The notes under the pieces are model-generated. The model was not told the DNA's origin. It saw only the letters and a program-made list of their open reading frames with translations, and did no database searches. 64,000 bases of DNA from Burkholderia sp. Nafp2/4-1b (lineage in GTDB: Bacteria > Pseudomonadota > Gammaproteobacteria > Burkholderiales > Burkholderiaceae), in assembly GCF_003635165.1 (NCBI RefSeq), contig NZ_ML058597.1, positions 434,001 to 498,000 on the forward strand. The letters are read 5' to 3'. The position numbers and the translations under genes are program-made. Numbering within the stretch: the stretch's first letter is position 1; the number at the start of each line of letters is the position of its first letter. Positions 47,554-58,600 of this stretch are shown one piece after another.

Positions 47554-48004
47554 GGTGGTCTCTCATGGTCAATGCGTCGGGAAGGCGACGACACGATGCG
47601 CGACGAACGGTGCGCGACCGGGCCGCCGCCTGCCTGGCTGATCACCCATCGAAACACGCAGCGCGTGAACCGCGACTGCGTTGAGCGACACCTAACATAG
47701 GACAGGCGACGCAAATTTCAAGAGGCCGTCCGACACGTGACGAATGGCGGTTTCGGGTGCCTCTTTCGACGTCGTGAGCGAGCACAAGAAGACCGTGCGA
47801 CGGCCTTCATATGCACGACGCATCAGTGTCGCCGAGCCGAAACATTTTGTTACAAACACGCATTCAGCACCCCTCTTGAAGCGCATATCGGCCGCCACTA
47901 TTTCGCTTCTCGCCAATCGATGGCACGTCGGCGCATCGCCTTCTTCCGGTGCAAGCGCCGACGGATTCCCTTATTCAGGTGATCTCATCGCTCAGGAGAT
48001 GAAA
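47554..48004. other. groESL upstream region
   Basis: 451 nt. It contains the heat-shock-type promoter described separately and the ribosome-binding site of groES. No CIRCE inverted repeat was seen. Confidence 0.5.
47875..47902 (+). promoter_or_regulatory. Sigma-32 (heat-shock) type promoter for groESL
   Basis: CTTGAAG (47875-47881), a 13-nt spacer and CCACTATT (47895-47902) fit the pattern CTTGAAA-N13-17-CCCCATNT. It lies about 100 nt before the groES start. Confidence 0.6.
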
Positions 48005-48322
48005 ATGCAGATTCGTCCCCTCTACGACCGGGTTATCGTCAAGCGAATCGAACAGCAGCGGACGACAGCCTCCGGCATCGTGATTCCCGACTCCGCCGCG
48101 GAAAAGCCCGAGCAGGGCGAAGTCATCGCGGTCGGCAGCGGCCGGCTGCTCCAGGACGGCTCGCAGCGCCCGCTGCAGCTCAAGGTCGGCGACCAGGTTC
48201 TCTTCGGCAAATATGCAGGCCAGACCGTCAAGGTGGACGGCGAGGAACTGCTCGTCATGCGCGAAGAGGACGTCATGGGCGTACTCGAACCCGAATCGCA
48301 GGCCGCCAGAAAAGCGGCGTGA
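48005..48322 (+). CDS. groES: Co-chaperonin GroES
   Basis: 105 residues from ATG 48005. An ATG two codons earlier (47999) is only 1 nt from AGGAG, whereas 48005 has 7 nt, so 48005 is preferred. The mobile loop [16 protein letters not shown] and the [12 protein letters not shown] strand are standard. It caps the GroEL ring during protein folding. It ends 81 nt before groEL, in one operon. This locus appears to be an extra chaperonin copy in the genome. Confidence 0.97.
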   Translation: MQIRPLYDRVIVKRIEQQRTTASGIVIPDSAAEKPEQGEVIAVGSGRLLQDGSQRPLQLKVGDQVLFGKYAGQTVKVDGEELLVMREEDVMGVLEPESQAARKAA

Positions 48323-50026
<1,704 letters not shown>

Positions 50027-50085
50027 CCCGCATCGCAGGAAACCCCTGCGCGTATCGATCCGCCGCGGGCCGGAGCGGCGCTGTT

Positions 50086-50123
50086 CGGCGCGCGCGACAG
50101 CGGGGCGCGCGCGCCGTTTTTTT
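50086..50123 (+). terminator. Rho-independent terminator of groESL
   Basis: CGGCGCGCGC (50086-50095) pairs with GCGCGCGCCG (50107-50116) over an 11-nt loop, followed directly by seven T. Confidence 0.92.
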
Positions 50124-50142
50124 CAGGTTTGCGAGACCGACC

Positions 50143-50430
50143 ATGAAACTCGAACTGCTGATCGATTCGAAACCGCTGCACATCGAGATCGACGACGTCG
50201 TTGCCGGGCTGCTCGCCGCGCGGCTCGGGCTGCCTCCGGACGGCGAACACCGCGATGCGATCGCCCGGTATCTCGGCGAAGCCGCCGCGCCGTGGACGCT
50301 CGACGACAACTACATGCGCAAGCGCGTGATGCGCCGGCTGATTCTCGATATCGCCGATCCGACGCTCGTCATCGATTACCTGATGGCCGACCAGCCGGAT
50401 CCGGGCGCAACGGGCGCAACGGGTGCATGA
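50143..50430 (+). CDS. Small hypothetical protein
   Basis: 95 residues starting 20 nt beyond the groESL terminator T-run. The opening KLELLIDSKPLHIEIDDVVAGLLAARLGLP is a beta-hairpin followed by a helix; the rest is helical and ends in an ATGATGA repeat-like tail. No domain is recognised. Expression independent of groESL is likely because of the terminator. Confidence 0.6.
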   Translation: MKLELLIDSKPLHIEIDDVVAGLLAARLGLPPDGEHRDAIARYLGEAAAPWTLDDNYMRKRVMRRLILDIADPTLVIDYLMADQPDPGATGATGA

Positions 50431-50752
50431 CGGGCCGCGCCGTGCCGCCCCGCGTCGGAAGCGCTTCTGGCGCCTGGCCGGACGTCGATCGGCTCGAGCT
50501 CATGCTCCGTCCGGCTTGCCCGGCGGGAAGGTTGCGCGACATTCGTTCCGGCGAAATCTCAGCACGAAGCGATCCCACGCTCGACCGACGGGTGCGCGCA
50601 AAGCACGCGGCTCTGCCGGGCATGCGTCGTGCTCTGGCGCTCCGGGCGGCGCGTGCGTGCGCCTCGTGGGCACGCGGCTCGTGCGTTGGCGCCGGACCCG
50701 TGCGCCGGCGGAGCGCGGGCGCGCTGCGAGGACTTTCGATTCCGGAGAAGAC
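50431..50752. other. Intergenic region without a gene
   Basis: 322 nt of very GC-rich sequence. Frames here are Arg/Ala-rich and have no ribosome-binding site. Nothing else is supported. Confidence 0.45.
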
Positions 50753-51259
50753 ATGCAAAGGGACAACGAATCAACCGGCGTGCGGCCGGACTTCCGCGAC
50801 GACGCTGCGGCCGATGCTCGACCGGCCGGGAATCCGGTGACACGAGCCTTCGAGCGCTTCGCGTCGGGCGTGACCGCATGGGCCGGCTCGCCCGTCGCGT
50901 TCGGGTCGGCGGTGGCCATCACGGTCGTGTGGCTCGCGTGCGGGCCGATCTTTCATTACTCGGATGCGTGGCAGCTCGTGATCAATACCGGCACGACGAT
51001 CATCACGTTCCTGATGGTCTTCCTGCTGCAGCGGAACCAGAACCGCGACAGCGTCGCGCTGCATCTGAAGCTCGACGAACTCGTCGCGGCGACGCGCTCC
51101 GCGAGCGACCAGTTGATCGGCATCGAGGATGCGTCGGAGGAGGAACTGCACCGTCTCGCGAAGGCCTATCTGGCGCTCGCGAAGCGGGCCGCCGTTGACG
51201 GTCGGGCCGCGGTATGCGACGAAACCGATGCCGCGGACGAGCCGAGCGGCGTGTCGTGA
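50753..51259 (+). CDS. Low-affinity iron permease family membrane protein
   Basis: 168 residues from ATG 50753 with CCGGAG upstream. Two adjacent membrane helices (about 46-64 and 75-93) and the following TFLMVFLLQRNQNRDSVALHLKLDELV match the Fet4-like low-affinity iron permease family found in bacteria. The ion is not proven. An Nramp transporter gene follows 84 nt later on the same strand, so both may form a metal-related unit. Confidence 0.85.
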   Translation: MQRDNESTGVRPDFRDDAAADARPAGNPVTRAFERFASGVTAWAGSPVAFGSAVAITVVWLACGPIFHYSDAWQLVINTGTTIITFLMVFLLQRNQNRDSVALHLKLDELVAATRSASDQLIGIEDASEEELHRLAKAYLALAKRAAVDGRAAVCDETDAADEPSGVS

Positions 51260-51343
51260 CCGGCGCCGCGCGCTTACAAGCGGTTGTCATTTGGGTTGCA
51301 TCGGGCGCGTCGTGCGCGACGCCGATTTCTCGACGGAGGGCGG

Positions 51344-52651
51344 ATGGCGACGCTCGACAGGAATGCGCTGACGGAGCGGACCGCGACCGGCATGCGCGAC
51401 GTCTTCGCGGGCAGAAGGCGCGGCGCGGGCGCCGCGCTGCTGTTCGCGGGGCCGGCGATCATCGCGTCGGTCGCCTACATGGATCCCGGCAATTTCGCGA
51501 CGAACATCCGGGCCGGTGCGCAGTTCGGTTACGCGTTGCTCTGGGTCGTGTTGCTGGCGAACGTCATCGCGATGCTGTTCCAGGCGCTGTCGGCGAAACT
51601 CGCGATCGCGACCGGCCGGAATCTCGCGGAACTGTGCCGCGCCCATTTCCCGCCGCGGGTCGTCGTCGGCATGTGGGTCGTGAGCGAGCTGGCCGCGATG
51701 GCGACCGAGCTCGCGGAATTTCTCGGCGGCGCGATCGCGCTGTCGTTGCTGTTCGATCTGCCGACGCTCGCGGGGATGGCCGTGATGGCCATCCTGACCT
51801 ACGGCATCCTGCTGGCCGACCGGAGCGGCTTCAGGCCGATGGAGCTCGTGATCGGCGTGCTCGTGGGCGTCATCGGTCTGTGCTATCTGGCCGAGCTGTT
51901 CATCGCGCCGGTCGCGTGGGCCGAAGTCGGGCTGCATGCGGTCGTGCCGGAATGGCCGCGCGGCGAGGCGCTCACGATCGCCGTCGGCATCGTCGGCGCG
52001 ACGATCATGCCGCATGCGCTGTATCTGCATTCCGGGCTCATGCAGCGGCGCGTGGCGGGACTCGACGCGGCGCAGCGCCGCATGATGGTGCGTTTTTCCA
52101 ACCGGGAAGTGATCGTTGCGTTGTCGATCGCCGGGGCGGTCAATATGGCGATGGTCGTGATGGCGAGTGCGGCGTTTCATGCAGGCTATCGCGATGTCGC
52201 GGAAATCGGCACCGCGTACCGGACGCTGACGCCGCTGCTGGGCGCAGCCGCGGCCGTGTTCTTTCTCGTGTCGTTGATGAGTTCCGGCATCTCGAGCTCC
52301 GTCGTCGGCACGATGGCCGGACAGATGATCATGGAGGGCTTCGTCGGCTTCCGGATTCCCGTCTGGCTGCGCCGGCTCGTCACGATGGTTCCCGCGTTCG
52401 TCGTCGTCGGGCTCGGCGTCGATTCCACCGAGGCGCTCGTGATCAGCCAGGTCGTGTTGTCGTTCGTCTTGCCCGTGCCGATGCTCGCGCTGGCCTACTT
52501 CACCGGCTGCCGCGACATCATGGGCGCGTTCGCGAACGGGCGCGCGACGCACTGGGCTGCAATTGGCGCGATGGTCGTCATTTGCGCGCTGAATGTCGTT
52601 TTACTGGTGCAGCCGATCGGGGCGCTGGCGTCGCATTTCGGCGTTGGATGA
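51344..52651 (+). CDS. mntH: Nramp-family divalent metal transporter with canonical metal site
   Basis: 435 residues from ATG 51344, GGAGG 4-8 nt upstream. The TM1 motif is DPGN (47-50) and TM6 has MPH (222-224), the canonical Mn2+/Fe2+ site including the Met ligand. It imports manganese or iron with protons. It contrasts with the divergent relative at 10.8-12.1 kb, which lacks both motifs. About 11 helices. Confidence 0.9.
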   Translation: MATLDRNALTERTATGMRDVFAGRRRGAGAALLFAGPAIIASVAYMDPGNFATNIRAGAQFGYALLWVVLLANVIAMLFQALSAKLAIATGRNLAELCRAHFPPRVVVGMWVVSELAAMATELAEFLGGAIALSLLFDLPTLAGMAVMAILTYGILLADRSGFRPMELVIGVLVGVIGLCYLAELFIAPVAWAEVGLHAVVPEWPRGEALTIAVGIVGATIMPHALYLHSGLMQRRVAGLDAAQRRMMVRFSNREVIVALSIAGAVNMAMVVMASAAFHAGYRDVAEIGTAYRTLTPLLGAAAAVFFLVSLMSSGISSSVVGTMAGQMIMEGFVGFRIPVWLRRLVTMVPAFVVVGLGVDSTEALVISQVVLSFVLPVPMLALAYFTGCRDIMGAFANGRATHWAAIGAMVVICALNVVLLVQPIGALASHFGVG

Positions 52652-52753
52652 ATAACGGTCTGGAAGGGATTTGAATAAGCGTGGCGGAAAATATTGCGTG
52701 CCGGCATTGCGCTGACAAGTCTTTTTTACCGCGGCGTGCAAACAAGAAGAAGA

Positions 52754-52777
52754 CAGGCCCGCGGGTCGGCGGGCCTG
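52754..52777 (-). terminator. Rho-independent-like terminator of the leftward small gene
   Basis: CAGGCCCGC (52754-52762) pairs with GCGGGCCTG (52769-52777) over 6 nt. On the minus strand it is followed by TCTTCTTCTTGTTT. It begins 6 nt past the stop of the gene at 52783. Confidence 0.85.
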
Positions 52778-52782
52778 CTCGT

Positions 52783-53061
52783 TTACCGCGCTTTCAGCAT
52801 TTCGTCAGCGAGGCGATACGCGCTCAGCGCGCGCTTGGACTCGTAATCGGCAATCGCCGATACGTTGCGGCCTGCATCTCGCGACAGCAACCCTTGCAGC
52901 GCCGCCGCAGCGAAGAAATCTCGCAGGTCCGGCATCGGCTGCTTCGATTCCGGCGGCGCGGCGACCAGCGGCTCCGGCTTCCAGAAAACCGGCGACGGGA
53001 GCGAGGCTTTGTGTGCGGAAGCAGTTTTCTTGGTGCTCACATCCTGAGACAACGACATCAT
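52783..53061 (-). CDS. Small hypothetical protein
   Basis: 92 residues; a second Met follows at once. GGGGAAG lies upstream. The middle is Pro-rich (SLPSPVFWKPEPLVAAPPE) and the end helical (AIADYESKRALSAYRLADEML). No domain is recognised. It has its own terminator, supporting a real transcript. Confidence 0.6.
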   Translation of the reverse strand: MMSLSQDVSTKKTASAHKASLPSPVFWKPEPLVAAPPESKQPMPDLRDFFAAAALQGLLSRDAGRNVSAIADYESKRALSAYRLADEMLKAR

Positions 53062-53535
53062 TTCTTCCCCTTCGATCAGGTGTCAGTTGGCGAATCAACG
53101 TAAGGTCCTCGTTTACATGGCGAGCAACATTGTTTTCGTGTTCTGAGAAGTACTAATCGATAGAGCGACGCGAATATTCGCCGGGAATACGCGATTCGTC
53201 AAAGGAAATAAATTCGTTCTATCTATTTGTTCGGTGAGCATTTTCTGTTCCCAAAACATGTGGAGATAAAGCGCTCTGCGTGAAAGTCGATCTCGATGGT
53301 ATGTCGACGTGAATGACGCGCCGGTGACATGCGAAAGTGTGTGATGGCGCACTGATGCGTGGGTCTCTTTTAGTGTTCGCGCGAATCAATGGCGCATGCC
53401 GCGCCGATGAATTCATCGTAAGTATTCGTCGTGATCGACAACGCGATGGATGTCGTTATGTATGACGTAATGCGGCGGTCGAAATGCGGCGCGCAATGGG
53501 GGCCATTAAAAATGATTACGCCGAATTCAACTGCC
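53062..53535. other. AT-rich intergenic region
   Basis: 474 nt with visibly lower GC than the genome, especially 53105-53350. A 79-codon frame (53113-53352, minus) has no ribosome-binding site and odd composition, so I do not call it. The region may be a remnant of acquired DNA or a strong promoter or regulatory area. Confidence 0.5.
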
Positions 53536-54183
53536 TTACGTCGGCATATACGTGAACGGCTCGCCGTCCTCGCGTTCGACGGACAGCAAACGCTTCAGTT
53601 GATCGAGCGCGAACAACTGCTTGCCGTCCGCGGCCGCTTCGGCGATCGCGGCATCGACGAGCTTTCGCGCGCGCGCGAGGATCACGGAGCGCTGACGCGC
53701 GATTTCGAGCACCATGCGTTGCTCGATGTTCTGCCGGCTCGACTGCTTGTCGCTCAGGTGACGCCAGCGATCGCGAAGCTCGCACCAGGTGACGCGCTGG
53801 AATTCCGGAATCGTGCGCGGGAACGTGCCGGCTTCCGCAGGCTCGGGCTGCGCGCGCAACGCGCATCGCAGCGCCTCGCGGGCGCGCCATTCGTCGGAAA
53901 ACGGCGCATACACGTCGCGCGTGCGGCCGATCGGATTCGCGCGCTCGATTTCCTTCTCGAGCAGGTAGGTCAGCCGTCGCAGTGCGGAACCATGCGCGAG
54001 CATCGCGGGATCGAGCACGCGGATCCGGCGCGAAGCATCCGCGACGTGCGCCTTCAGTTCCCACAGCGTCAGGCGCAGATGCTGCACCTCGAGGATCAGA
54101 CGCTGGACGTCTGCATACGTGCACTTCGTCCACCATTCGGTGAGGTCGTTCAGCTTCGGGGGATCGAATGGGGGGAGGATCAT
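53536..54183 (-). CDS. Uncharacterised protein under a LexA-type operator
   Basis: 215 residues. It is predicted helical and charged, with a coiled-coil-like run at about 25-80 (VQRLILEVQHLRLTLWELKA) and another helical block (RQRSVILARARKLVDAAIAEA). No catalytic motif is recognised. The start at ATG 54183 is 16 nt from a perfect SOS box, so the gene is probably induced by DNA damage. It is monocistronic. Possible roles are DNA repair accessory, division inhibitor or toxin, but nothing in the sequence chooses among these. Confidence 0.75.
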   Translation of the reverse strand: MILPPFDPPKLNDLTEWWTKCTYADVQRLILEVQHLRLTLWELKAHVADASRRIRVLDPAMLAHGSALRRLTYLLEKEIERANPIGRTRDVYAPFSDEWRAREALRCALRAQPEPAEAGTFPRTIPEFQRVTWCELRDRWRHLSDKQSSRQNIEQRMVLEIARQRSVILARARKLVDAAIAEAAADGKQLFALDQLKRLLSVEREDGEPFTYMPT

Positions 54184-54199
54184 GGCTACTGCAACAACA

Positions 54200-54215
54200 C
54201 TGTATGGATATACAG
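54200..54215 (-). promoter_or_regulatory. Perfect LexA (SOS) box
   Basis: CTGT-ATGGATAT-ACAG: the CTGT-N8-ACAG pattern of proteobacterial LexA boxes, within a longer AT-rich dyad ACTGTATGGATATACAGT. It lies 16 nt from the start of the leftward uncharacterised gene and 210 nt from the rightward oxidase. Confidence 0.85.
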
Positions 54216-54425
54216 TTTATCGCGCGGTAACATAGCGCCGTCAAGGCGAAAAAATGGGGACGGCCGAGCGGCCGCCTGCCGACGGACCGGACAGTCGATC
54301 GGCCTTCCTGCGCTTTCGCCATTCACGCTTTCACCATTCACTTTCGCAGCCTGAGAGCCTGAGCCGGCGCCCGCCATCGCTTACGTCGATGGATGCGCCG
54401 GACCTACCGACGCCAACAGAGAACA

Positions 54426-55760
54426 ATGACGACCACCTATCCGCTGCATGACGCACTGACTCGCGCCGATACGGCGTTCCCAGCCGAAGCCGACGTCGTG
54501 ATCGCCGGCGCCGGCATCATGGGCTGCGCGGCCGCTTACTACCTCGGCCTGCGCGGCCTGAAGGCCGTCGTGCTCGACAAGTCGCGCATCGCCGGCCAGC
54601 AATCGACGCGCGCGTGGGGCTTCGTGCGCCAGCAGGGCCGCGAGTCCGCCGAAGTGCCGCTGATGATGGCCGGCATGCGAATCTGGGAAGGGCTCGAGCA
54701 GGCGCTCGGCTTCGATCTCGAATGGCGGCAGGGCGGTTGCCTCTACATGGCGGACAACGACGACGACTGGGCGTCGTTCCAGGCGTGGCTCGCCGTCGCG
54801 CGCGAACACGGTCTCGACACGCGCACGCTGACGCGTGCGGAGATCGACGAACACGTGCGCGGCCTGTCGCCGGAGGCGCGCACGCTCGGCGGGCTGTACA
54901 CCGCGAGCGACGGGCAGGCCGAGCCGCGCCGCGTGGCCGCCGCATTCGCGGCGCGCGCAACCGAAGCCGGCGCGCGTTTCTTCGAAGGCTGCGGCGTGAC
55001 GGCAATCGAGACGGCCGGCGGCGCGATTGTGGGCGTCCAGACCGAGCGCGGCGCGATCCGCACGCGGCGCGTGATCTGCGCGGCCGGCGCGACCAGCTTC
55101 CGGCTGCTCGACGGCGTCGGCATCCGGCTGCCGCAGCAGGCCGTGCGCGGCACCTGCATGCGCACCAACGTGCTGCCGCACGTATCCGCGTCGACGCTCT
55201 GGGGGCACGGCCTCGGCATTCGGCAGCGCAAGAACGGCACGATCAATCTCGCCGACGACATGCAGGCCGACGTCGATCTGACGCTGGGCCACTTGCGCGG
55301 CCTGAGCCTGTTCTGGCCGGAGTTCTGGTCGCAACGACAGAAGTTCCGGCTGCACCTGAATGCGGCCGCGTGGCGCGATGCATGCGCGCGCATCGGCGGC
55401 GTCGTCGGGCCGATCGAGCCGCGCGATCCGCAGCCGCAGCCGAATCGTGCGCATGCGCCGCGTGCGCTCGCGAAGCTGAAGGCGATCTTCCCCGCGCTGA
55501 AGGATGCGCAGATCGTCGAGGCGTGGGCCGGCCTGATCGACGTGCTGCCCGACGGGATTCCGGTGATCGACGCACCCGGCACGCCGTCCGGGCTCGCGAT
55601 CGCGACCGGGTTCTGCGGGCACGGCTTCGCGATGGGGCCGATCGTCGGGCGGCTGCTGGCCGAATGGGTCGATACCGGCGCGCCGTCGCTCGACCTGGCG
55701 GCGTTCCGTGCGCAGCGTTTCGTCGACGGGACGATGGTCCGGCCGCGCAGCGTGCTGTAG
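54426..55760 (+). CDS. FAD-dependent amino-acid oxidase/dehydrogenase, DadA-like
   Basis: 444 residues from ATG 54426. The FAD Rossmann motif IAGAGIMGCAAAYYLGLRG and GFCGHGFAMGPIVGRLLAEW near the end identify the glycine oxidase/DadA group. It would oxidise an amino acid or other secondary amine. It lies 61 nt upstream of the K+ channel gene on the same strand; this may be chance. Confidence 0.88.
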   Translation: MTTTYPLHDALTRADTAFPAEADVVIAGAGIMGCAAAYYLGLRGLKAVVLDKSRIAGQQSTRAWGFVRQQGRESAEVPLMMAGMRIWEGLEQALGFDLEWRQGGCLYMADNDDDWASFQAWLAVAREHGLDTRTLTRAEIDEHVRGLSPEARTLGGLYTASDGQAEPRRVAAAFAARATEAGARFFEGCGVTAIETAGGAIVGVQTERGAIRTRRVICAAGATSFRLLDGVGIRLPQQAVRGTCMRTNVLPHVSASTLWGHGLGIRQRKNGTINLADDMQADVDLTLGHLRGLSLFWPEFWSQRQKFRLHLNAAAWRDACARIGGVVGPIEPRDPQPQPNRAHAPRALAKLKAIFPALKDAQIVEAWAGLIDVLPDGIPVIDAPGTPSGLAIATGFCGHGFAMGPIVGRLLAEWVDTGAPSLDLAAFRAQRFVDGTMVRPRSVL

Positions 55761-55820
55761 CGGCCGGGCCTGCCTGATCTCGTCGTAGAATCGAGCCCGC
55801 ATCCTTCAGGAGAATCCCCG

Positions 55821-56915
55821 TTGGCAACGCCTTCCGCCCAGCGCCGCTCGCTGCGCTCACGCCTGCGCCGGGCGCGCGATCCGTGGCAGGCGCCGCGTGC
55901 GCGCACGCTGTTCACGCGTCCCGCGACGTCGCCGCGGCGCACGCTGCTGTTCCGTCTCGGCGCCGTCGTGACGCTGTGCATGCTCGCGTTTCTCGTGCTG
56001 TATCTCGATCGCGACGGCCTGCGCGATTCGACCAAGAGCACGCCGATGAACGTTGCCGATCTCGTGTACTTCACGATGGTCACGGTCGCGACGGTCGGCT
56101 ACGGCGACATCGTGCCGGTCACCGCGCGTGCGCGCCTGATCGATGCGTTCTTCATCGTGCCGATCCGCATCGGCATCTGGTTCATCTTCCTGGGCACGGC
56201 GTATCAGTTCGTGATCCAGCGCGTCATCGAGGAATTCCGCATGAAACGCCTGCAGAAGCAACTGTCCGATCACATCGTCGTGTGCGGCTATGGCCTGTCG
56301 GGGTCGATCGCCGTGCGCGAGCTGCTCGAGAGCGGCGTCGATCCGTCGACGATCATCGTGATCGATGCGCAGCAGCAGGCGCTCGAGGCCGCGACGTCGC
56401 TCGGCGTGACGGGGCTGCTCGGCGATCCCGCGCATGAAGACCTGCTGCAACAGGCGCAGGTGCGCGCGGCGAAGGCCGTGATCATCTCGGTGACCGACGA
56501 CCCGACCGCGATCCTGCTCACGCTGTCGGTGCGCAGCATCGCGCCCGAGACGAAGATCGTCGTGCGGATCCAGGAGAACCTGTATCAGCGGCAACTGCGG
56601 CAGGCGGGCGCCGACGTGATCGTGTCGTCGACCAAGATCGGCGCACTGCTGCTTGCCGATGCGGTGCACAGCCGCTACATCGTGCCGTTCGTGAACGACA
56701 TGCTGTCGACGCGCGGGCGCGCGACGCTGCTGGAGCGCGAGGCATTGCCGCACGAGATCGGCTGCATGACGAACGTCGTGCCGGGCGCGATCGTCGTCGG
56801 GCTCGATCGCTGCGGGAAGATTTATTCGTTCTATGAAGATCCGCCGTGCCGGATCGAGGCGGGCGATACGCTGGTCGTGATTCAGTCGGCGCGGATTCCG
56901 GATGCGGAGGTTTGA
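55821..56915 (+). CDS. Potassium channel with RCK regulatory domain
   Basis: 364 residues from TTG 55821, which has AGGAG 8 nt upstream; no ATG lies nearby. One TM helix (about 38-57), the pore loop with the selectivity filter TVGYGD (91-96), a second helix and then an RCK/TrkA-N domain beginning HIVVCGYGLSGSIAVRE. Two-TM/RCK channels of the MthK type gate K+ flow in response to ligands such as Ca2+ or nucleotides. The regulatory ligand is unknown. Confidence 0.92.
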   Translation: MATPSAQRRSLRSRLRRARDPWQAPRARTLFTRPATSPRRTLLFRLGAVVTLCMLAFLVLYLDRDGLRDSTKSTPMNVADLVYFTMVTVATVGYGDIVPVTARARLIDAFFIVPIRIGIWFIFLGTAYQFVIQRVIEEFRMKRLQKQLSDHIVVCGYGLSGSIAVRELLESGVDPSTIIVIDAQQQALEAATSLGVTGLLGDPAHEDLLQQAQVRAAKAVIISVTDDPTAILLTLSVRSIAPETKIVVRIQENLYQRQLRQAGADVIVSSTKIGALLLADAVHSRYIVPFVNDMLSTRGRATLLEREALPHEIGCMTNVVPGAIVVGLDRCGKIYSFYEDPPCRIEAGDTLVVIQSARIPDAEV

Positions 56916-57042
56916 CGGGCCGGCAACGCACCCCTGTCGTGCCGCGCTGGTGCATTTCCTGCTTGATATGGCACCGTATGTTTTTTAGTATGAGGTATTC
57001 GCTCCGTGCGCGCGCAGACGCGCCCGGTCATAGAGGAGACAC

Positions 57043-58521
57043 ATGCAATCCAGGTCGGCGGCACCTCAAACCATCGTCGTGGTCGGCATCCTGGTCGCCT
57101 GCGCGCTGATGGGTCTGTGCGTATTGCAGCTGCTACAGAGCCGCAACGACGCGCTCGAGCGGGCAAGCGAAACCTCCCGCAATCTCGGCCTGATCGCCGA
57201 GCGCGACATCGGACGCAACTTCGAACTCTATGACCTGTCGCTGCAGGCGGTCATCGAGGGGCTCCAACGTCCCGACGTGATGAATGCGCCCGCAAGCTTG
57301 CGGCGCGCCGTGCTGTTCGACAATGCGATGAGCGCGCAATTTCTCGGCTCGATCCTGGTACTCGATGCCGGCGGCAACATCGTCCTCGATTCGGGCAGCG
57401 ACGTGCCGCGCCACGGCAATTTCGCCGATCGCAAGTACTTCACCGTCCACCGCGACAACCCGAATGTCGGTCTCTACATCAGCGACCCGTTCACATCGCG
57501 CCTGCGCGCTGGCTCGCCCAGCATCGGGCTCACGCGGCGGATCTCGAATCCCGATGGCTCGTTTGCAGGCATCGTGCTCATTGCGGTCAACCTCGAGTAT
57601 TTCCACCAGCTGTTCGCCGGCTTGTCGCTCGGGCAGCACGGTTCGATCTCGCTGATCGGCAACGACGGCGTGATGGTGATGCGCCAGCCGTACGACGTCC
57701 ACACCATCGGCCGCAACATCAGCCAGGCCGCGACCTTCAAGCGGTTCGCGGCCGCGCAGGAAGGCGTCTTCTCGGAAACCTCGTCGCTCGACGGCGTGCG
57801 CCGTCTCTACTACTTCCGCCACTTGCCGAAGCTGCCGCTGATCATCATGGTCGCGGAAGCGGAGCAGGACATCTATGCGGCGTGGCGGCACCGCGCGACG
57901 ACGATCGGCGCGCTGGTGGCAATGTTCGGCGCGGCGTTCATCGCGGTGTCGGTGATGCTTGGCACGCAACTCCGGCGCCGGATGCGCGCGGAGTCGGAAC
58001 TCGTGCTGCTCGCGCGCACCGATGGCCTCACCGGCCTGAACAATCGCCGCAGCTTCGGAGAAGTGCTGGATCGCGAATGGCGGCGTGCCCGGCGATCGCG
58101 GTCGGTGTTCTCGTTGTTGTTCGTCGATGTCGATCGCTTCAAGGCGTACAACGATACCTACGGCCACCAGGCGGGCGACGACGCGCTGGCCGCGGTCGCG
58201 CGTTGTATCGGCGACAACATCCGCCGGCCGCTCGATACCGCGGCCCGCTACGGCGGAGAGGAATTCGTCGTGCTGCTGCCCGATACGCCCGAAACGGGTG
58301 CCGCGCAGATCGCGGAGCGCATTCGCGCGGCGATCGACGAGTTGCCGATCGAGCACGTCGGCAGCGAATACGGGCATGTCACCGCGAGTATCGGCCTGGC
58401 GAGCTGGACGCCCGAGCACGATGCCGAGGCCGATGCCGTGATCAAGGCGGCCGACGAGGCGTTGTATCGGGCGAAGGCGACCGGGCGGAACAAGGTGGCC
58501 GCGTTTCAGGCACCGGCTTGA
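57043..58521 (+). CDS. Diguanylate cyclase with periplasmic dCACHE sensor
   Basis: 492 residues. TM1 (11-30), a periplasmic dCACHE-like region to about 280, TM2 (about 287-307), then the GGDEF domain with the active motif GGEEF (404-408). The inhibitory I-site RPLD (395-398) is at the canonical five-residue distance. It makes cyclic-di-GMP in response to an extracytoplasmic ligand and is likely product-inhibited. No EAL domain. Confidence 0.94.
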   Translation: MQSRSAAPQTIVVVGILVACALMGLCVLQLLQSRNDALERASETSRNLGLIAERDIGRNFELYDLSLQAVIEGLQRPDVMNAPASLRRAVLFDNAMSAQFLGSILVLDAGGNIVLDSGSDVPRHGNFADRKYFTVHRDNPNVGLYISDPFTSRLRAGSPSIGLTRRISNPDGSFAGIVLIAVNLEYFHQLFAGLSLGQHGSISLIGNDGVMVMRQPYDVHTIGRNISQAATFKRFAAAQEGVFSETSSLDGVRRLYYFRHLPKLPLIIMVAEAEQDIYAAWRHRATTIGALVAMFGAAFIAVSVMLGTQLRRRMRAESELVLLARTDGLTGLNNRRSFGEVLDREWRRARRSRSVFSLLFVDVDRFKAYNDTYGHQAGDDALAAVARCIGDNIRRPLDTAARYGGEEFVVLLPDTPETGAAQIAERIRAAIDELPIEHVGSEYGHVTASIGLASWTPEHDAEADAVIKAADEALYRAKATGRNKVAAFQAPA

Positions 58522-58600
58522 CAATTTCGTCGCAACGACGGCCATCGCGCTACAGTGGACCTCAACCGCCTTTCAAAGTCGGGCGAACGCGAGGTCGAAC

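Noticed and set aside
53113..53352. 79-codon minus frame in the AT-rich region
   Set aside because: No ribosome-binding site and irregular composition; may simply follow low GC.
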